A DNA stretch of 64,000 nucleotides from JBBQKG01 sp038326655 (GTDB lineage Bacteria > Actinomycetota > Thermoleophilia > Solirubrobacterales > JBBDJG01), in the NCBI GenBank assembly GCA_038326655.1, contig JBBQKG010000003.1, forward strand, positions 78,751 through 142,750, written 5' to 3'. Positions within the stretch are counted from its first letter, which is position 1. Each line of letters begins with the position of its first letter. The notes under the pieces are model-generated. The model made no database searches. It was given only the letters and a program-made list of their open reading frames with translations, and was not told the origin of the DNA. Made by a program: the position numbers and the translations under genes. Positions 49,658 to 57,366 of this stretch are shown here, piece after piece.

Positions 49658-51997
49658 ATGCGGATCGCCATCGTTTCGCCCTACTCTTGGACCTTTCCGG
49701 GCGGCGTGACACGGCACATCGACTCGCTCGCCCGGGAGCTGCTTGCGGCAGGCCACCACGTGCGCGTGCTCAGCCCGGTCGACCCCGACGACCGCATGAC
49801 GCGTTTGCTGCACAGGCGCGCTCCCTCGACCGGGCCGGTGCCCGACTTCGTCGTGCCGCTCGGCCGCACGTTCAGCCTGCCCATGAACGGCGCCGTGTCG
49901 CACCTGGCCTATCACGGGAACGCCGTGATCCACCTGCGGCAGGAGCTTCGCACGGGCCGCTACGACGTGATCCACGTGCACGAACCGGTCGCGCCGGTGG
50001 TCGGATGGGATGCCTGCGTCGCCACGAGCGCGCCGGTCGTGGGCACATTCCATGCGTACTCAGCGAAGTGGCTGCCGAACGCGGCCGCCCGCGGGTTGGG
50101 CGCGAGCCACATGTTCAACCGCCTGCACGCCCGGATCGCGGTCTCCGAGGCCGCCCGGTGGACGGGCGAGCGCTGGTTCGGCGGCGATTACGAGGTGATC
50201 CCGAACGGGGTCGACCTCGGCGCGGCGCCGGCGGGCCCGAAGGCGCCGAACGGAGCGCTCAAGATCCTGTTCATCGGCCGTGAGGAGGAGCGCAAGGGGC
50301 TCCCCGTGCTGCTCTCCGCGTTCGCCGGCCTGCGCCGCCACATCCCGACTCGCCTCGACATCGTGGGCGCGGGTCCCGAGGGTGTCGAGCCCTTGCTCGC
50401 CGACGTCGAGGGCGGGATGGAATACGTCACCGCCCACGGCCACGTCTCCGAAGAGGAGCTGTGGCGGCGCCTCCACGAGGCCGACGTGCTGTGCGCCCCA
50501 TCGCTCGGAGGCGAGAGCTTCGGGATGGTCCTGACGGAGGCGTTCGCCGCGGGCACGCCGGTGGTCGCGTCCGACATCGCGGGCTACCGGGAGGTCGTGA
50601 GCCACGGCCGCGACGGCCTGCTCGTCCCCCACGGCCGGCCGCTCGAGCTGGCCGAGGCGCTGCGCGCGCTCTGGCTGGACCCGGCTCGCCGGCAGTCGAT
50701 GGGCAACGCCGCGCGCGTGCGCGCACAGGATTTCGCCTGGCCCCGGGTGGCCGAGCGGGTCACAAGCGTCTACGAGCGAGCGATCACGGCGCCGCGGGCG
50801 GCGACGATCGCCCAGCGCAGGGCCACGACGGTCGGTCTCAGGCCCGCGGACGGGTCGCCGCGCCGCCGCGCGCGCCGCCTCGCGTCGCTGGAGCCGCCGC
50901 CGCTCCCCGACGGGCGCAACCGCAAGGCCCGCATCTTCGCCGGCGCGCGCCGCGCGGCGCTCGGCATCTCGGCTGTGCTCGGCATCCTGCTCGCCTTCTT
51001 CGCGCTGCGCCGGGTCGGCTTCGACAACGTCCTCTCGACGCTCGTCCAGTCCAGCCCGAGCTGGGTCCTGATCGCGCTTGCGCTCTTCTCGACCTCGATG
51101 ATCCTGCGTGCGCTCTCGTGGTTCGAGATCGTGCGCGCCGCGCTTCCCGAGCGGCCGGTGAAACGCAGCACGATCTTCAGCGGCACCGTGATCGGTGTGT
51201 TGATGTCGGCGACGCTTCCGGCCCGCCTCGGCGAGCCGTCGCGAGCGCTGATCGTCGCGCGCCGCCTCGGGCGCATGCGGGAAACGCTTCCCGTGCTGGT
51301 CGGCACGCTGGTCTCGCAGACGCTGCTCAACCTGCTCGCGCTGCTGCTCCTGGGCATGCTCGTGCTGGGCACCAGCGACGTGCTGCGCGGGCGTGAGGAA
51401 GCACTCGTCCTGTTCAGCCTTGTGCCCCTCGGGCTGGCGGCCGCCGTGCTGGTCGTGCCGTCGCTGATGGAGTCGAGCGACCGCCGCGTGGGATCGCGGG
51501 GCGGCGTGCTCACCCGCCTTCTGCGCGAGGCCGCCGCGGCGCTGCTTCGCCTCCGCAAGGGCATGACGGTATTCCGCAGCGCGCGCAGCGCGTTTTGGGC
51601 GACCTCGTCCCAGCTCGCTGCCTGGGCCCTTCAGCTGCTGGGCGCCTATGCGCTGATGCTGGCACTCGGTATCGAGGGCCATGGCGGGCTCGGCGCCGCC
51701 GCGGCTGTGCTGTTCGCGGTGAACGTCACCGCGGTACTGCCGGCGACGCCCTCGAACGTCGGCGTCTTCCAGCTCGCCGTGCTGACCGTGCTCGCAGGCG
51801 GCTACGGCGTGCCGGCCGCGACCGCGCTCGGGTACGGGATCATCCTGCAGGCCGTCGAGGTCGTGACCGCGGTCGTATTCGGGCTACCGGCGCTGATTCG
51901 CGAGGGAGTCTCGTGGCGCGACGTGCGGATGCGGGCGCTGGCCGCCTCGCCCGTGGAGCTGTCACCGCGGTCGAGGCCGCTGCCGGACGCGAACTAG
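49658..51997 (+). CDS. Fusion of GT4 glycosyltransferase and flippase-like (LPG synthase TM/UPF0104) domain
   Basis: A 779-aa two-domain protein. Residues 1-375 are a GT-B glycosyltransferase of family 4 (MRIAIVSPYSWTFPGGVTRH, HVHEPVAP, IPNGVDL, GREEERKGLPVLL, and the donor-site SLGGESFGMVLTEAFAAGTPVV in pieces), close to phosphatidylinositol mannosyltransferases. After a basic linker, residues ~425-750 form about eight TM helices of the lysylphosphatidylglycerol synthase TM/AglD type (SATLPARLGEPSRALIVARRLG; ATPSNVGVFQLAVLTVLAGGYG). It may glycosylate a lipid on the inside and help move it across (inference). A TAGCAT box 7 bases before this ATG supports it over an in-frame ATG at 49634. Confidence 0.88.
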   Translation: MRIAIVSPYSWTFPGGVTRHIDSLARELLAAGHHVRVLSPVDPDDRMTRLLHRRAPSTGPVPDFVVPLGRTFSLPMNGAVSHLAYHGNAVIHLRQELRTGRYDVIHVHEPVAPVVGWDACVATSAPVVGTFHAYSAKWLPNAAARGLGASHMFNRLHARIAVSEAARWTGERWFGGDYEVIPNGVDLGAAPAGPKAPNGALKILFIGREEERKGLPVLLSAFAGLRRHIPTRLDIVGAGPEGVEPLLADVEGGMEYVTAHGHVSEEELWRRLHEADVLCAPSLGGESFGMVLTEAFAAGTPVVASDIAGYREVVSHGRDGLLVPHGRPLELAEALRALWLDPARRQSMGNAARVRAQDFAWPRVAERVTSVYERAITAPRAATIAQRRATTVGLRPADGSPRRRARRLASLEPPPLPDGRNRKARIFAGARRAALGISAVLGILLAFFALRRVGFDNVLSTLVQSSPSWVLIALALFSTSMILRALSWFEIVRAALPERPVKRSTIFSGTVIGVLMSATLPARLGEPSRALIVARRLGRMRETLPVLVGTLVSQTLLNLLALLLLGMLVLGTSDVLRGREEALVLFSLVPLGLAAAVLVVPSLMESSDRRVGSRGGVLTRLLREAAAALLRLRKGMTVFRSARSAFWATSSQLAAWALQLLGAYALMLALGIEGHGGLGAAAAVLFAVNVTAVLPATPSNVGVFQLAVLTVLAGGYGVPAATALGYGIILQAVEVVTAVVFGLPALIREGVSWRDVRMRALAASPVELSPRSRPLPDAN

Positions 51998-52149
51998 GGC
52001 CGGGCGCCGAGGTGCAGCTCGCGGCCGACCTCGCGAAGCTCCGGCATCGGGTGCCGGTTCAGCGAGCCACCGGATCGCCTCGCGGCGCCGACGAATGCGG
52101 CGGCGATCAGCGCAAGCACGCTGCGGCGGGTGTGATTCTCTTTGTTCAT
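51994..52149 (-). CDS. Possible 51-aa Tat-signal-like small protein
   Basis: A short ORF: MNKENHTRRSVLALIAAAFVG then a polar tail ending in LHLGARP. The R-R-S-V-L-A-L-I-A-A-A run looks like a twin-arginine or simple export signal. Its stop overlaps the fusion gene stop through CTAG, and it is divergent from metE. No good ribosome binding site is visible, so the gene is uncertain. The rest of this 287-base interval carries the metE promoter region. Confidence 0.3.
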   Translation of the reverse strand: MNKENHTRRSVLALIAAAFVGAARRSGGSLNRHPMPELREVGRELHLGARP

Positions 52150-52209
52150 GGTGGTTCTATCGAGCGTCGGCCCGGAAGTATTAGCGTGCTGCGGCTCGGC
52201 TGGACGCCG

Positions 52210-52215
52210 TATACT
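52210..52215 (+). promoter_or_regulatory. Possible -10 box of metE
   Basis: TATACT, one mismatch to consensus, stands out in GC-rich sequence 69 bases before the metE start; the -35 is not recognisable. The leader is too short for a cobalamin riboswitch. Confidence 0.4.
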
Positions 52216-52284
52216 TCCTGCCTCCTCCGCGCGCGCTCACAGCGCCGCTTGTAAGGACCGCACACTTCCCCGCTAGGAGGACCC

Positions 52285-54597
52285 TTGGCGAAGTCCCTTT
52301 CAAACGTCTCCGGTTACCCGCGCATCGGCGCGAAGCGCGAGCTCAAGCAGGCCACCGAGGCCTACTGGAGCGGGCAGCGCACGCAAGCGGAGCTGCTCGA
52401 GACGGCACGTTCCCTGCGCGCGGCCAACTGGACGCTTCAGCGGGACGCCGGGATCGATCTGATCCCCTCGAACGACTTCTCCCTCTACGACCAGGTGCTC
52501 GACACGATCGCGCTGGTCGGCGCGGTGCCCGAGCGGTACGGGTGGGACGGCTCGGCCGACGTCGACCTCGACACCTATTTCGCGATGGCACGCGGCCGGC
52601 AGGGCGACGGCGTCGACGTGACCGCGATGGAGATGACGAAGTGGTTCGACACGAACTACCACTACATCGTTCCCGAGCTCGAGCGCGGCACGACCTTCAA
52701 GCTCTCCTCGCGCAAGCCGTTCGACTCATATCAGGGGGCCAAGGAGCTGGGGATCGAGACAAAGCCCGTGCTGATCGGTCCGCTCACATTCCTGCTCCAG
52801 GGCAAGTGCGCCTCGGAGGAGTTCGACCGGCTGGAGCTGCTCGACTCCCTCGTGGATGTCTACGCGGAGGTGCTCGCAGAGCTCGGCCGCCTCGGGGCCG
52901 AATGGGTCCAGATCGACGAGCCCGTGCTGGTCGAGGACCGTACGGCCGCAGAGCTCGAGGCGCTCGAGCGGGCATACAAGCGGCTCGGCGAGGTCGAGGG
53001 CGCGCCGCAGATCCTGATCAACACCTACTTCGACCACGTCGGCGAGGCGTTCCCCGTGCTCGCCCGGCTTCCGGTCGCGGGCGTCGGGCTCGACTTCCTC
53101 CGCGGCGGCGAGAACCGGGAGCTCGTCTCCCGTCACGGCTGGCCGGAGGGCAAGGCGCTCTTCGCGGGCGTGGTCTCGGGGCGCAACGTCTGGATCAACG
53201 ACCTTGGTCGCAGCCTCGAGCTGCTCCGCGACCTCCAGCAGGCGACGGGCGGCGAGGTCGTCGTGTCGACGTCGTGCTCGCTCCAGCACACGCCGATCGA
53301 CAAGCGCAACGAGCCCCGGCTCGACGACGAGGTGCTGAGCTGGATGTCGTTCGCGGTGCAGAAGCTCGACGAGGTCGCGACGCTTGCCCGTGCCATGAAC
53401 GAGGGCGAGAAGGCGGTCGGCGACGCCTTCGAGGAAAACCGCGGGGCCCTGAAGGACCGCCAGGAGTCGCCACGCACACGGAATCCCGCCGTGCGGGACC
53501 GTCTCGCCAAGGTCACCGACACGGACGCCCGCAGGCAGAACGCCTTCGCCACCCGGCGGGAGGCGCAGCACCAGCGCCTGGGGCTGCCGCTCTTCCCGAC
53601 CACGACGATCGGCTCCTTCCCGCAGACGGCGGAGATCCGCCAGGCCCGCATGCGGCTTCGCAACGGCGAGATCGACGAGGCCGCCTACCTCGAGCTGATG
53701 CACGGCGAGATCGAGCGTGTGATCCGCCTCCAGGAGGAGATCGGCCTCGACGTGCTCGTGCACGGCGAGCCGGAGCGCAACGACATGGTCCAGTACTTCG
53801 CCGAGCAGATGGACGGCTATGTCTTCACCGAGAACGCTTGGGTCCAGTCCTACGGCTCGCGCTACGTTCGCCCGCCGATCCTGTTCGGCGACGTCTCCCG
53901 GCCGAACGCGATGACGGTCGACTGGATCAAGTACGCCCAGTCGCTCACCGACAGCCCCGTGAAGGGCATGTTGACGGGTCCTGTGACGATGCTGATGTGG
54001 TCCTTCGTGCGCGACGACCAGCCGCGCTCGGACACCTGCAACCAGCTTGCGCTCGCGATCCGCGACGAGGTGTCAGACCTCGAGGCGGCGGGTGTCGACA
54101 TCATCCAGGTCGACGAGCCGGCGATCCGCGAGGGCCTGCCGCTGCGCAGCGATCGCTGGGACGAGTACCTCGACTGGGCGGTCCTGACCTTCCGTCTCTC
54201 GACCTCGTCCGTGCGCGACGAGACCCAGATCCAGACCCACATGTGCTACTCCGAGTTCGGCGACATCATGCGGCAGATCCAGCAGATGGACGCCGACGTG
54301 CTGCTGATCGAGGCGGCCCGCTCGAAGATGGAGCTGCTCGAGGACTGGAAGCGGACCGGCTACGAGAACGAGATCGGCCCCGGGCTCTACGACATCCACT
54401 CGCCGCGCATCCCGTCAGTCGAGGAGATGGCCGAGCTCCTGCGGCTGGCAGCACAGGTGCTGGAGCCCGAGCAGCTGTGGGTCGACCCCGACTGCGGCCT
54501 GAAGACGCGGCGCTACGAAGAGGTCGAGCCGTCGCTCAAGAACATGGTCGCAGCGGCGAAGCAGCTGCGCGAAGAGCTGGTGCCGGCCGGCCGTTAG
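52285..54597 (+). CDS. metE: Cobalamin-independent methionine synthase
   Basis: A 770-aa 5-methyltetrahydropteroyltriglutamate-homocysteine methyltransferase. N-terminal half: VSGYPRIGAKRELK, EMTKWFDTNYHYIVPE, LIGPLTFL. C-terminal catalytic half: FPTTTIGSFPQTAEIR, LTGPVTMLMWSFVR, QVDEPAIREGLPLR, and zinc ligands in QTHMCYSEFGD (His-x-Cys) and WVDPDCGLKTR (Cys). Full length. The start is a TTG (L-A-K-S-L-S-N-V) with AGGAGG seven bases upstream. It makes methionine without vitamin B12; no riboswitch-sized leader is present. Confidence 0.97.
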   Translation: MAKSLSNVSGYPRIGAKRELKQATEAYWSGQRTQAELLETARSLRAANWTLQRDAGIDLIPSNDFSLYDQVLDTIALVGAVPERYGWDGSADVDLDTYFAMARGRQGDGVDVTAMEMTKWFDTNYHYIVPELERGTTFKLSSRKPFDSYQGAKELGIETKPVLIGPLTFLLQGKCASEEFDRLELLDSLVDVYAEVLAELGRLGAEWVQIDEPVLVEDRTAAELEALERAYKRLGEVEGAPQILINTYFDHVGEAFPVLARLPVAGVGLDFLRGGENRELVSRHGWPEGKALFAGVVSGRNVWINDLGRSLELLRDLQQATGGEVVVSTSCSLQHTPIDKRNEPRLDDEVLSWMSFAVQKLDEVATLARAMNEGEKAVGDAFEENRGALKDRQESPRTRNPAVRDRLAKVTDTDARRQNAFATRREAQHQRLGLPLFPTTTIGSFPQTAEIRQARMRLRNGEIDEAAYLELMHGEIERVIRLQEEIGLDVLVHGEPERNDMVQYFAEQMDGYVFTENAWVQSYGSRYVRPPILFGDVSRPNAMTVDWIKYAQSLTDSPVKGMLTGPVTMLMWSFVRDDQPRSDTCNQLALAIRDEVSDLEAAGVDIIQVDEPAIREGLPLRSDRWDEYLDWAVLTFRLSTSSVRDETQIQTHMCYSEFGDIMRQIQQMDADVLLIEAARSKMELLEDWKRTGYENEIGPGLYDIHSPRIPSVEEMAELLRLAAQVLEPEQLWVDPDCGLKTRRYEEVEPSLKNMVAAAKQLREELVPAGR

Positions 54598-54603
54598 GCC
54601 GGC
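54586..54603 (+). terminator. Hairpin over the metE stop codon
   Basis: GCCGGCC-GTTA-GGCCGGC, a 7-bp GC stem with the TAG stop beginning in the loop. It likely terminates metE and lies just before the end of the WS/DGAT relic on the other strand. Confidence 0.45.
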
Positions 54604-54616
54604 GGCGCCGGGGCGG

Positions 54617-55173
54617 CCTCGTCAGCGCGGCGATCTCGGCGCCGAGCCCCCTTGGCAGCGCATATGCCTCCGGCAGCGTCTCGAGATCGGCGTAGACCCC
54701 GAAGAACATGTGGTCGCGATAGCTGAACATGCCGATCGAGAGCGCGTGCTCGGCTCCGAGCGGCACGACGGGGTAGGCCTCACTGAGCTCGGCGCCGAGC
54801 ATGTAGAGCGGAAAGCGCGGGCCCGGGATGTTCGAGACCGGCCGGCCGAGGATCGCGTCGGTGAACTCGGCGAAGCGCTCGAGCGTCATCGGGATGTCGG
54901 GCTCGCCGAGCGCCACCACGTGCGCGGCGATGTCGAATCCCGCGTCGTCCACCCATGACGGCTCCGACAGGCGCATGGGCGGGAACGCAAGCCGCTGGCG
55001 GAAGCGCGGCACACGGCCCAGCCGCGTGGCGACCTTGCGCCGGAGCGCCTGACGGCCGGGCGCGGGCGACCGGGAGGCGGCTCGAAGAGCCCGCTCCAGG
55101 CGACGTGCATGTGGGCGTTGGGAGTCTCGACTCGCAGGAACGATCCGTCCAGCGAGGTGAGTCGGGTGGGCAT
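54617..55173 (-). pseudogene. WS/DGAT pseudogene with central deletion and frameshift
   Basis: Remains of a second wax ester synthase. The N-terminus reads MPTRLTSLDGSFLRVETPNA...LFEPPPGRPRP in one frame; near 55040-55060 the homology moves to another frame (ALRRKVATRLGRVPRFRQRL...WVDDAGFDIAAHVVALGEPD). The sequence then jumps from TDAILGRP to VSNIPGP. Against the intact gene at 29516 about 270 residues (roughly 107-375) are missing, including HHxxxDG. The C-terminus AYPVVPLGAEHALSIG...FGVYADLETLP is preserved, but the original stop is lost and the frame runs into metE. It cannot be an active acyltransferase. Confidence 0.88.
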
Positions 55174-55203
55174 GGCCAAAGAATCGACCGCCGCCGCCGG
55201 TTT

Positions 55204-55310
55204 GTGTACGTACACGCGGTCCCCAATTGCGCCGTCTCGACTGGCCGCCGGTCCACTCGACCGCAAGGAGAAACCGCGGGCCCTTATTTGGGACCGGTGT
55301 CTAAAGACAC
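55204..55310. promoter_or_regulatory. Two palindromes upstream of amtB
   Basis: GTGTACGTACAC (55204-55215, perfect 12-bp palindrome) and GTGTCT-AA-AGACAC (55297-55310) lie in the 224-base gap between the WS/DGAT relic and the ammonium transporter. Either may be a nitrogen-responsive operator. I could not fit the actinobacterial GlnR box spacing. Nothing else is recognisable in the gap. Confidence 0.35.
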
Positions 55311-55397
55311 GAATGGGGCTGAAACCTAGGCTGGTGCACGTTCCGTAACTGCGACCGACCGGTCCGGATGGGCCGGCGGGTTAGGAGGAACGCGCTG

Positions 55398-56885
55398 ATG
55401 CGCAGGAGATACCTGAAGAAAATGGCCCTCGGGTTCGGCGTCGGCGCGGGCATGCTTCTGGCATTGCCCGCGTTTGCGTCGGCCGCCGCCGGCCCGACGC
55501 TCGAAGACGTGACATCGAGCGTCAACACGACCTGGGTGATCGTCGCGGGAGTGCTCGTGATGTTCATGCAGGCCGGCTTCGCCTTTCTCGAGATCGGTTT
55601 CTCGCGGGGGAAGAACGCTGGAACCGGGATCGCCAAGATCCTCACGAACTTCTCGATCGCCTCGATCGCCTACTGGGCGGTCGGATTCGCGCTCGCGTTC
55701 GGAGGGGCGGGCACGATCGCGGGGACCCACGGGTTCTTCCTGAACGTGAGCTCGGTGCCGTCTGAGGCGGCCAAGCAGTTCCCGTTCGTCGGAACCTACG
55801 GGATCAGTCCCGCGGCATTCATGTTCTTCCAGTTCGTGTTCTGTGCGGTCTCGCTGGCGATCGTGTGGGGAACGACGCTCGAGCGCCTGAAGTTCGGCGT
55901 CTACATCATCTATGCGGTGATCTTCAGCGCTGTCATCTATCCGGTGATCAGTCACTGGATCTTCGGTGGCGGCTGGCTGCAGGTGAACGTGGGAATGCAG
56001 GACTTCGCCGGCTCGACCGTCGTCCACCTGATCGGTGCGACCGGGGCGTTGGCGGTGTTGCTGCAGCTCGGTCCGCGGATCGGCAAGTATGGGCCGGACG
56101 GCAAGCCCCGCGTGATCCCGGGCCACTCGATGCCGCTCGTGGGCCTCGGCGTGCTGATCCTGTGGCTGGGCTGGTTCGGGTTCAACCCGGGCTCGACGCT
56201 CGGCGCGATCGGCAACCGGTTCGCGGAGATCGTGGTCGTCACGAACCTCGCTGCCGCAGCCGGCGTGCTCGGGGCGCTGGCCACGATCTATCTGCTCCAG
56301 AGGACCGTCGACATCGGCATGGCGGGCAACGGCGCAATCGCGGGACTGGTCGCGATCACCGCTCCGTCCGGCTATGTCAACTACTGGGCGGCGCCGATCA
56401 TCGGCGTCGTCGCAGGAGTGATCGTGGTCGTCGGCGTGCTCGCGCTCGACAAGGTCCTGGACGATCCGGTCGGCGCGCTGTCGGCGCACGGCCTGGCGGG
56501 AATCTGGGGCACGCTCTCGTGCGGGATCTTCACGGCCCCGGCGCTGGCGAAGCTCAACGCGGTCGGTGACGGCGGCCTCTGGTACACGGGCAGCTTCCAC
56601 CAGCTGGGCGCACAGGTGCTCGGCATCGGCGCGGCCTTCGGAGCTGCATTCGCCAGCTCGTTCGTGATCTTCTGGGCGATCAAGAAGACGATCGGCCTAA
56701 GGGTCTCGGCCGAGCAGGAAGAGGCCGGCCTCGATATCGTCGAGCACGGCATGTACGGGTACCCGGAGCAGTTCATCCCCGTACCCGAGCAGGGTGGGGC
56801 CGGGATCGGCGGCATCCCCGCGACTGCAACCGCGATGAGGGCTCCGGCGGCAACGGCGCCGAGCGGGATAGGAGGGACGGCATGA
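55398..56885 (+). CDS. amtB: Ammonium transporter
   Basis: A 495-aa Amt/Rh channel. Signal-like N-terminus (MALGFGVGAGMLLALPAFASAAAG), then eleven TM helices. The twin pore histidines are in STVVHLIGATGA and LSAHGLAGIWG, the family motif in AGFAFLEIGFSRGKNAG, and AMAGNGAIAGLVAITAPSGYV in helix 8 region (read DIGMAGNGAIAGLV). GGAGG lies about 10 bases before the chosen ATG; a GTG/ATG further upstream adds a non-conserved stretch. The stop overlaps the glnK start (ATGA), the standard amtB-glnK pair. Confidence 0.95.
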   Translation: MRRRYLKKMALGFGVGAGMLLALPAFASAAAGPTLEDVTSSVNTTWVIVAGVLVMFMQAGFAFLEIGFSRGKNAGTGIAKILTNFSIASIAYWAVGFALAFGGAGTIAGTHGFFLNVSSVPSEAAKQFPFVGTYGISPAAFMFFQFVFCAVSLAIVWGTTLERLKFGVYIIYAVIFSAVIYPVISHWIFGGGWLQVNVGMQDFAGSTVVHLIGATGALAVLLQLGPRIGKYGPDGKPRVIPGHSMPLVGLGVLILWLGWFGFNPGSTLGAIGNRFAEIVVVTNLAAAAGVLGALATIYLLQRTVDIGMAGNGAIAGLVAITAPSGYVNYWAAPIIGVVAGVIVVVGVLALDKVLDDPVGALSAHGLAGIWGTLSCGIFTAPALAKLNAVGDGGLWYTGSFHQLGAQVLGIGAAFGAAFASSFVIFWAIKKTIGLRVSAEQEEAGLDIVEHGMYGYPEQFIPVPEQGGAGIGGIPATATAMRAPAATAPSGIGGTA

Positions 56886-57256
56886 AAAAGATCGAGGCGT
56901 TCATCCGCCACGAAGCATTCGAGCCGCTCCGGATGGATCTGCTCGAGAAGGGCTTTCCGAGCCTTTCGATCGGGCAGTACCGCGGCTCGGGCCGGCAGAA
57001 GGGAATCACCGAGCACTACCGGGGCTCGGAGCTCACGATCCACCTGCGGCCGAAGATGAAGCTGGAGATCGTGGTCGACGACAAGGATGTCGGCGTGGTC
57101 GTCGAGTCGATCCTGAAGCACGCCCGGACCGGCGAGATCGGCGACGGCAAGATCTTCATCTTGCCCGTCGAGGCGGCGATCCGGATCAGGACCGGCGAGT
57201 CCGGCGACGAGGTGCTCCAGTCGCACGAGTCGGGTGAGATCCCGGCAGGCGTCTGA
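56882..57256 (+). CDS. glnK: PII signal-transduction protein GlnK
   Basis: A 124-aa PII protein that senses ATP/ADP and 2-oxoglutarate and blocks AmtB. The ATP site GDGKIFILPVE and the IRIRTGE end are intact, and the T-loop start GSGRQKGITEHYRGSEL aligns without gaps to E. coli GlnK. Tyr46 is kept, but residue 51, the tyrosine that is uridylylated in proteobacteria and adenylylated in many actinobacteria, is leucine. No glnD follows, unlike in Streptomyces. So this PII probably works without nucleotidylation at that site. Confidence 0.94.
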   Translation: MKKIEAFIRHEAFEPLRMDLLEKGFPSLSIGQYRGSGRQKGITEHYRGSELTIHLRPKMKLEIVVDDKDVGVVVESILKHARTGEIGDGKIFILPVEAAIRIRTGESGDEVLQSHESGEIPAGV

Positions 57257-57262
57257 GAAAAA

Positions 57263-57339
57263 CCGCCGGCGGGCAAGTCCCGCCGGCGGGCTTCATTCCC
57301 TACCGGGGGCAAGTCCCGCGGGCGGGTTTCATTCCCTAC
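57263..57339 (+). terminator. Tandemly duplicated terminator between glnK and glnA
   Basis: An 11-bp stem (CCGCCGGCGGG / CCCGCCGGCGG, loop CAAGT, 57263-57289) stands 6 bases after the glnK stop. A 33-base unit that includes its loop and right arm plus TTCATTCCCTAC (57271-57303) is repeated at 57307-57339 with two base changes. The second copy can form only a weaker hairpin. It separates amtB-glnK from glnA and could allow partial read-through. Confidence 0.65.
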
Positions 57340-57366
57340 TCGAGGTCGATGGAAGGAGCGAGGTAC

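Noticed and set aside
47608..49671. 687-codon antisense frame opposite the large membrane protein
   Set aside because: Low-complexity Arg/Gln/His composition typical of a shadow frame.
52150..52284. Cobalamin or SAM riboswitch before metE
   Set aside because: The leader after the likely -10 is about 70 bases and shows no conserved riboswitch core.
55311..55397. GlnR box upstream of amtB
   Set aside because: GAAAC and GTAAC half-sites occur, but their spacing (24 bases start to start) does not fit the GTnAC-n6-GnAAC pattern.
57263..57339. CRISPR-like repeats
   Set aside because: Only two adjacent copies with a 3-base gap and a terminator stem; no spacers and no cas genes.
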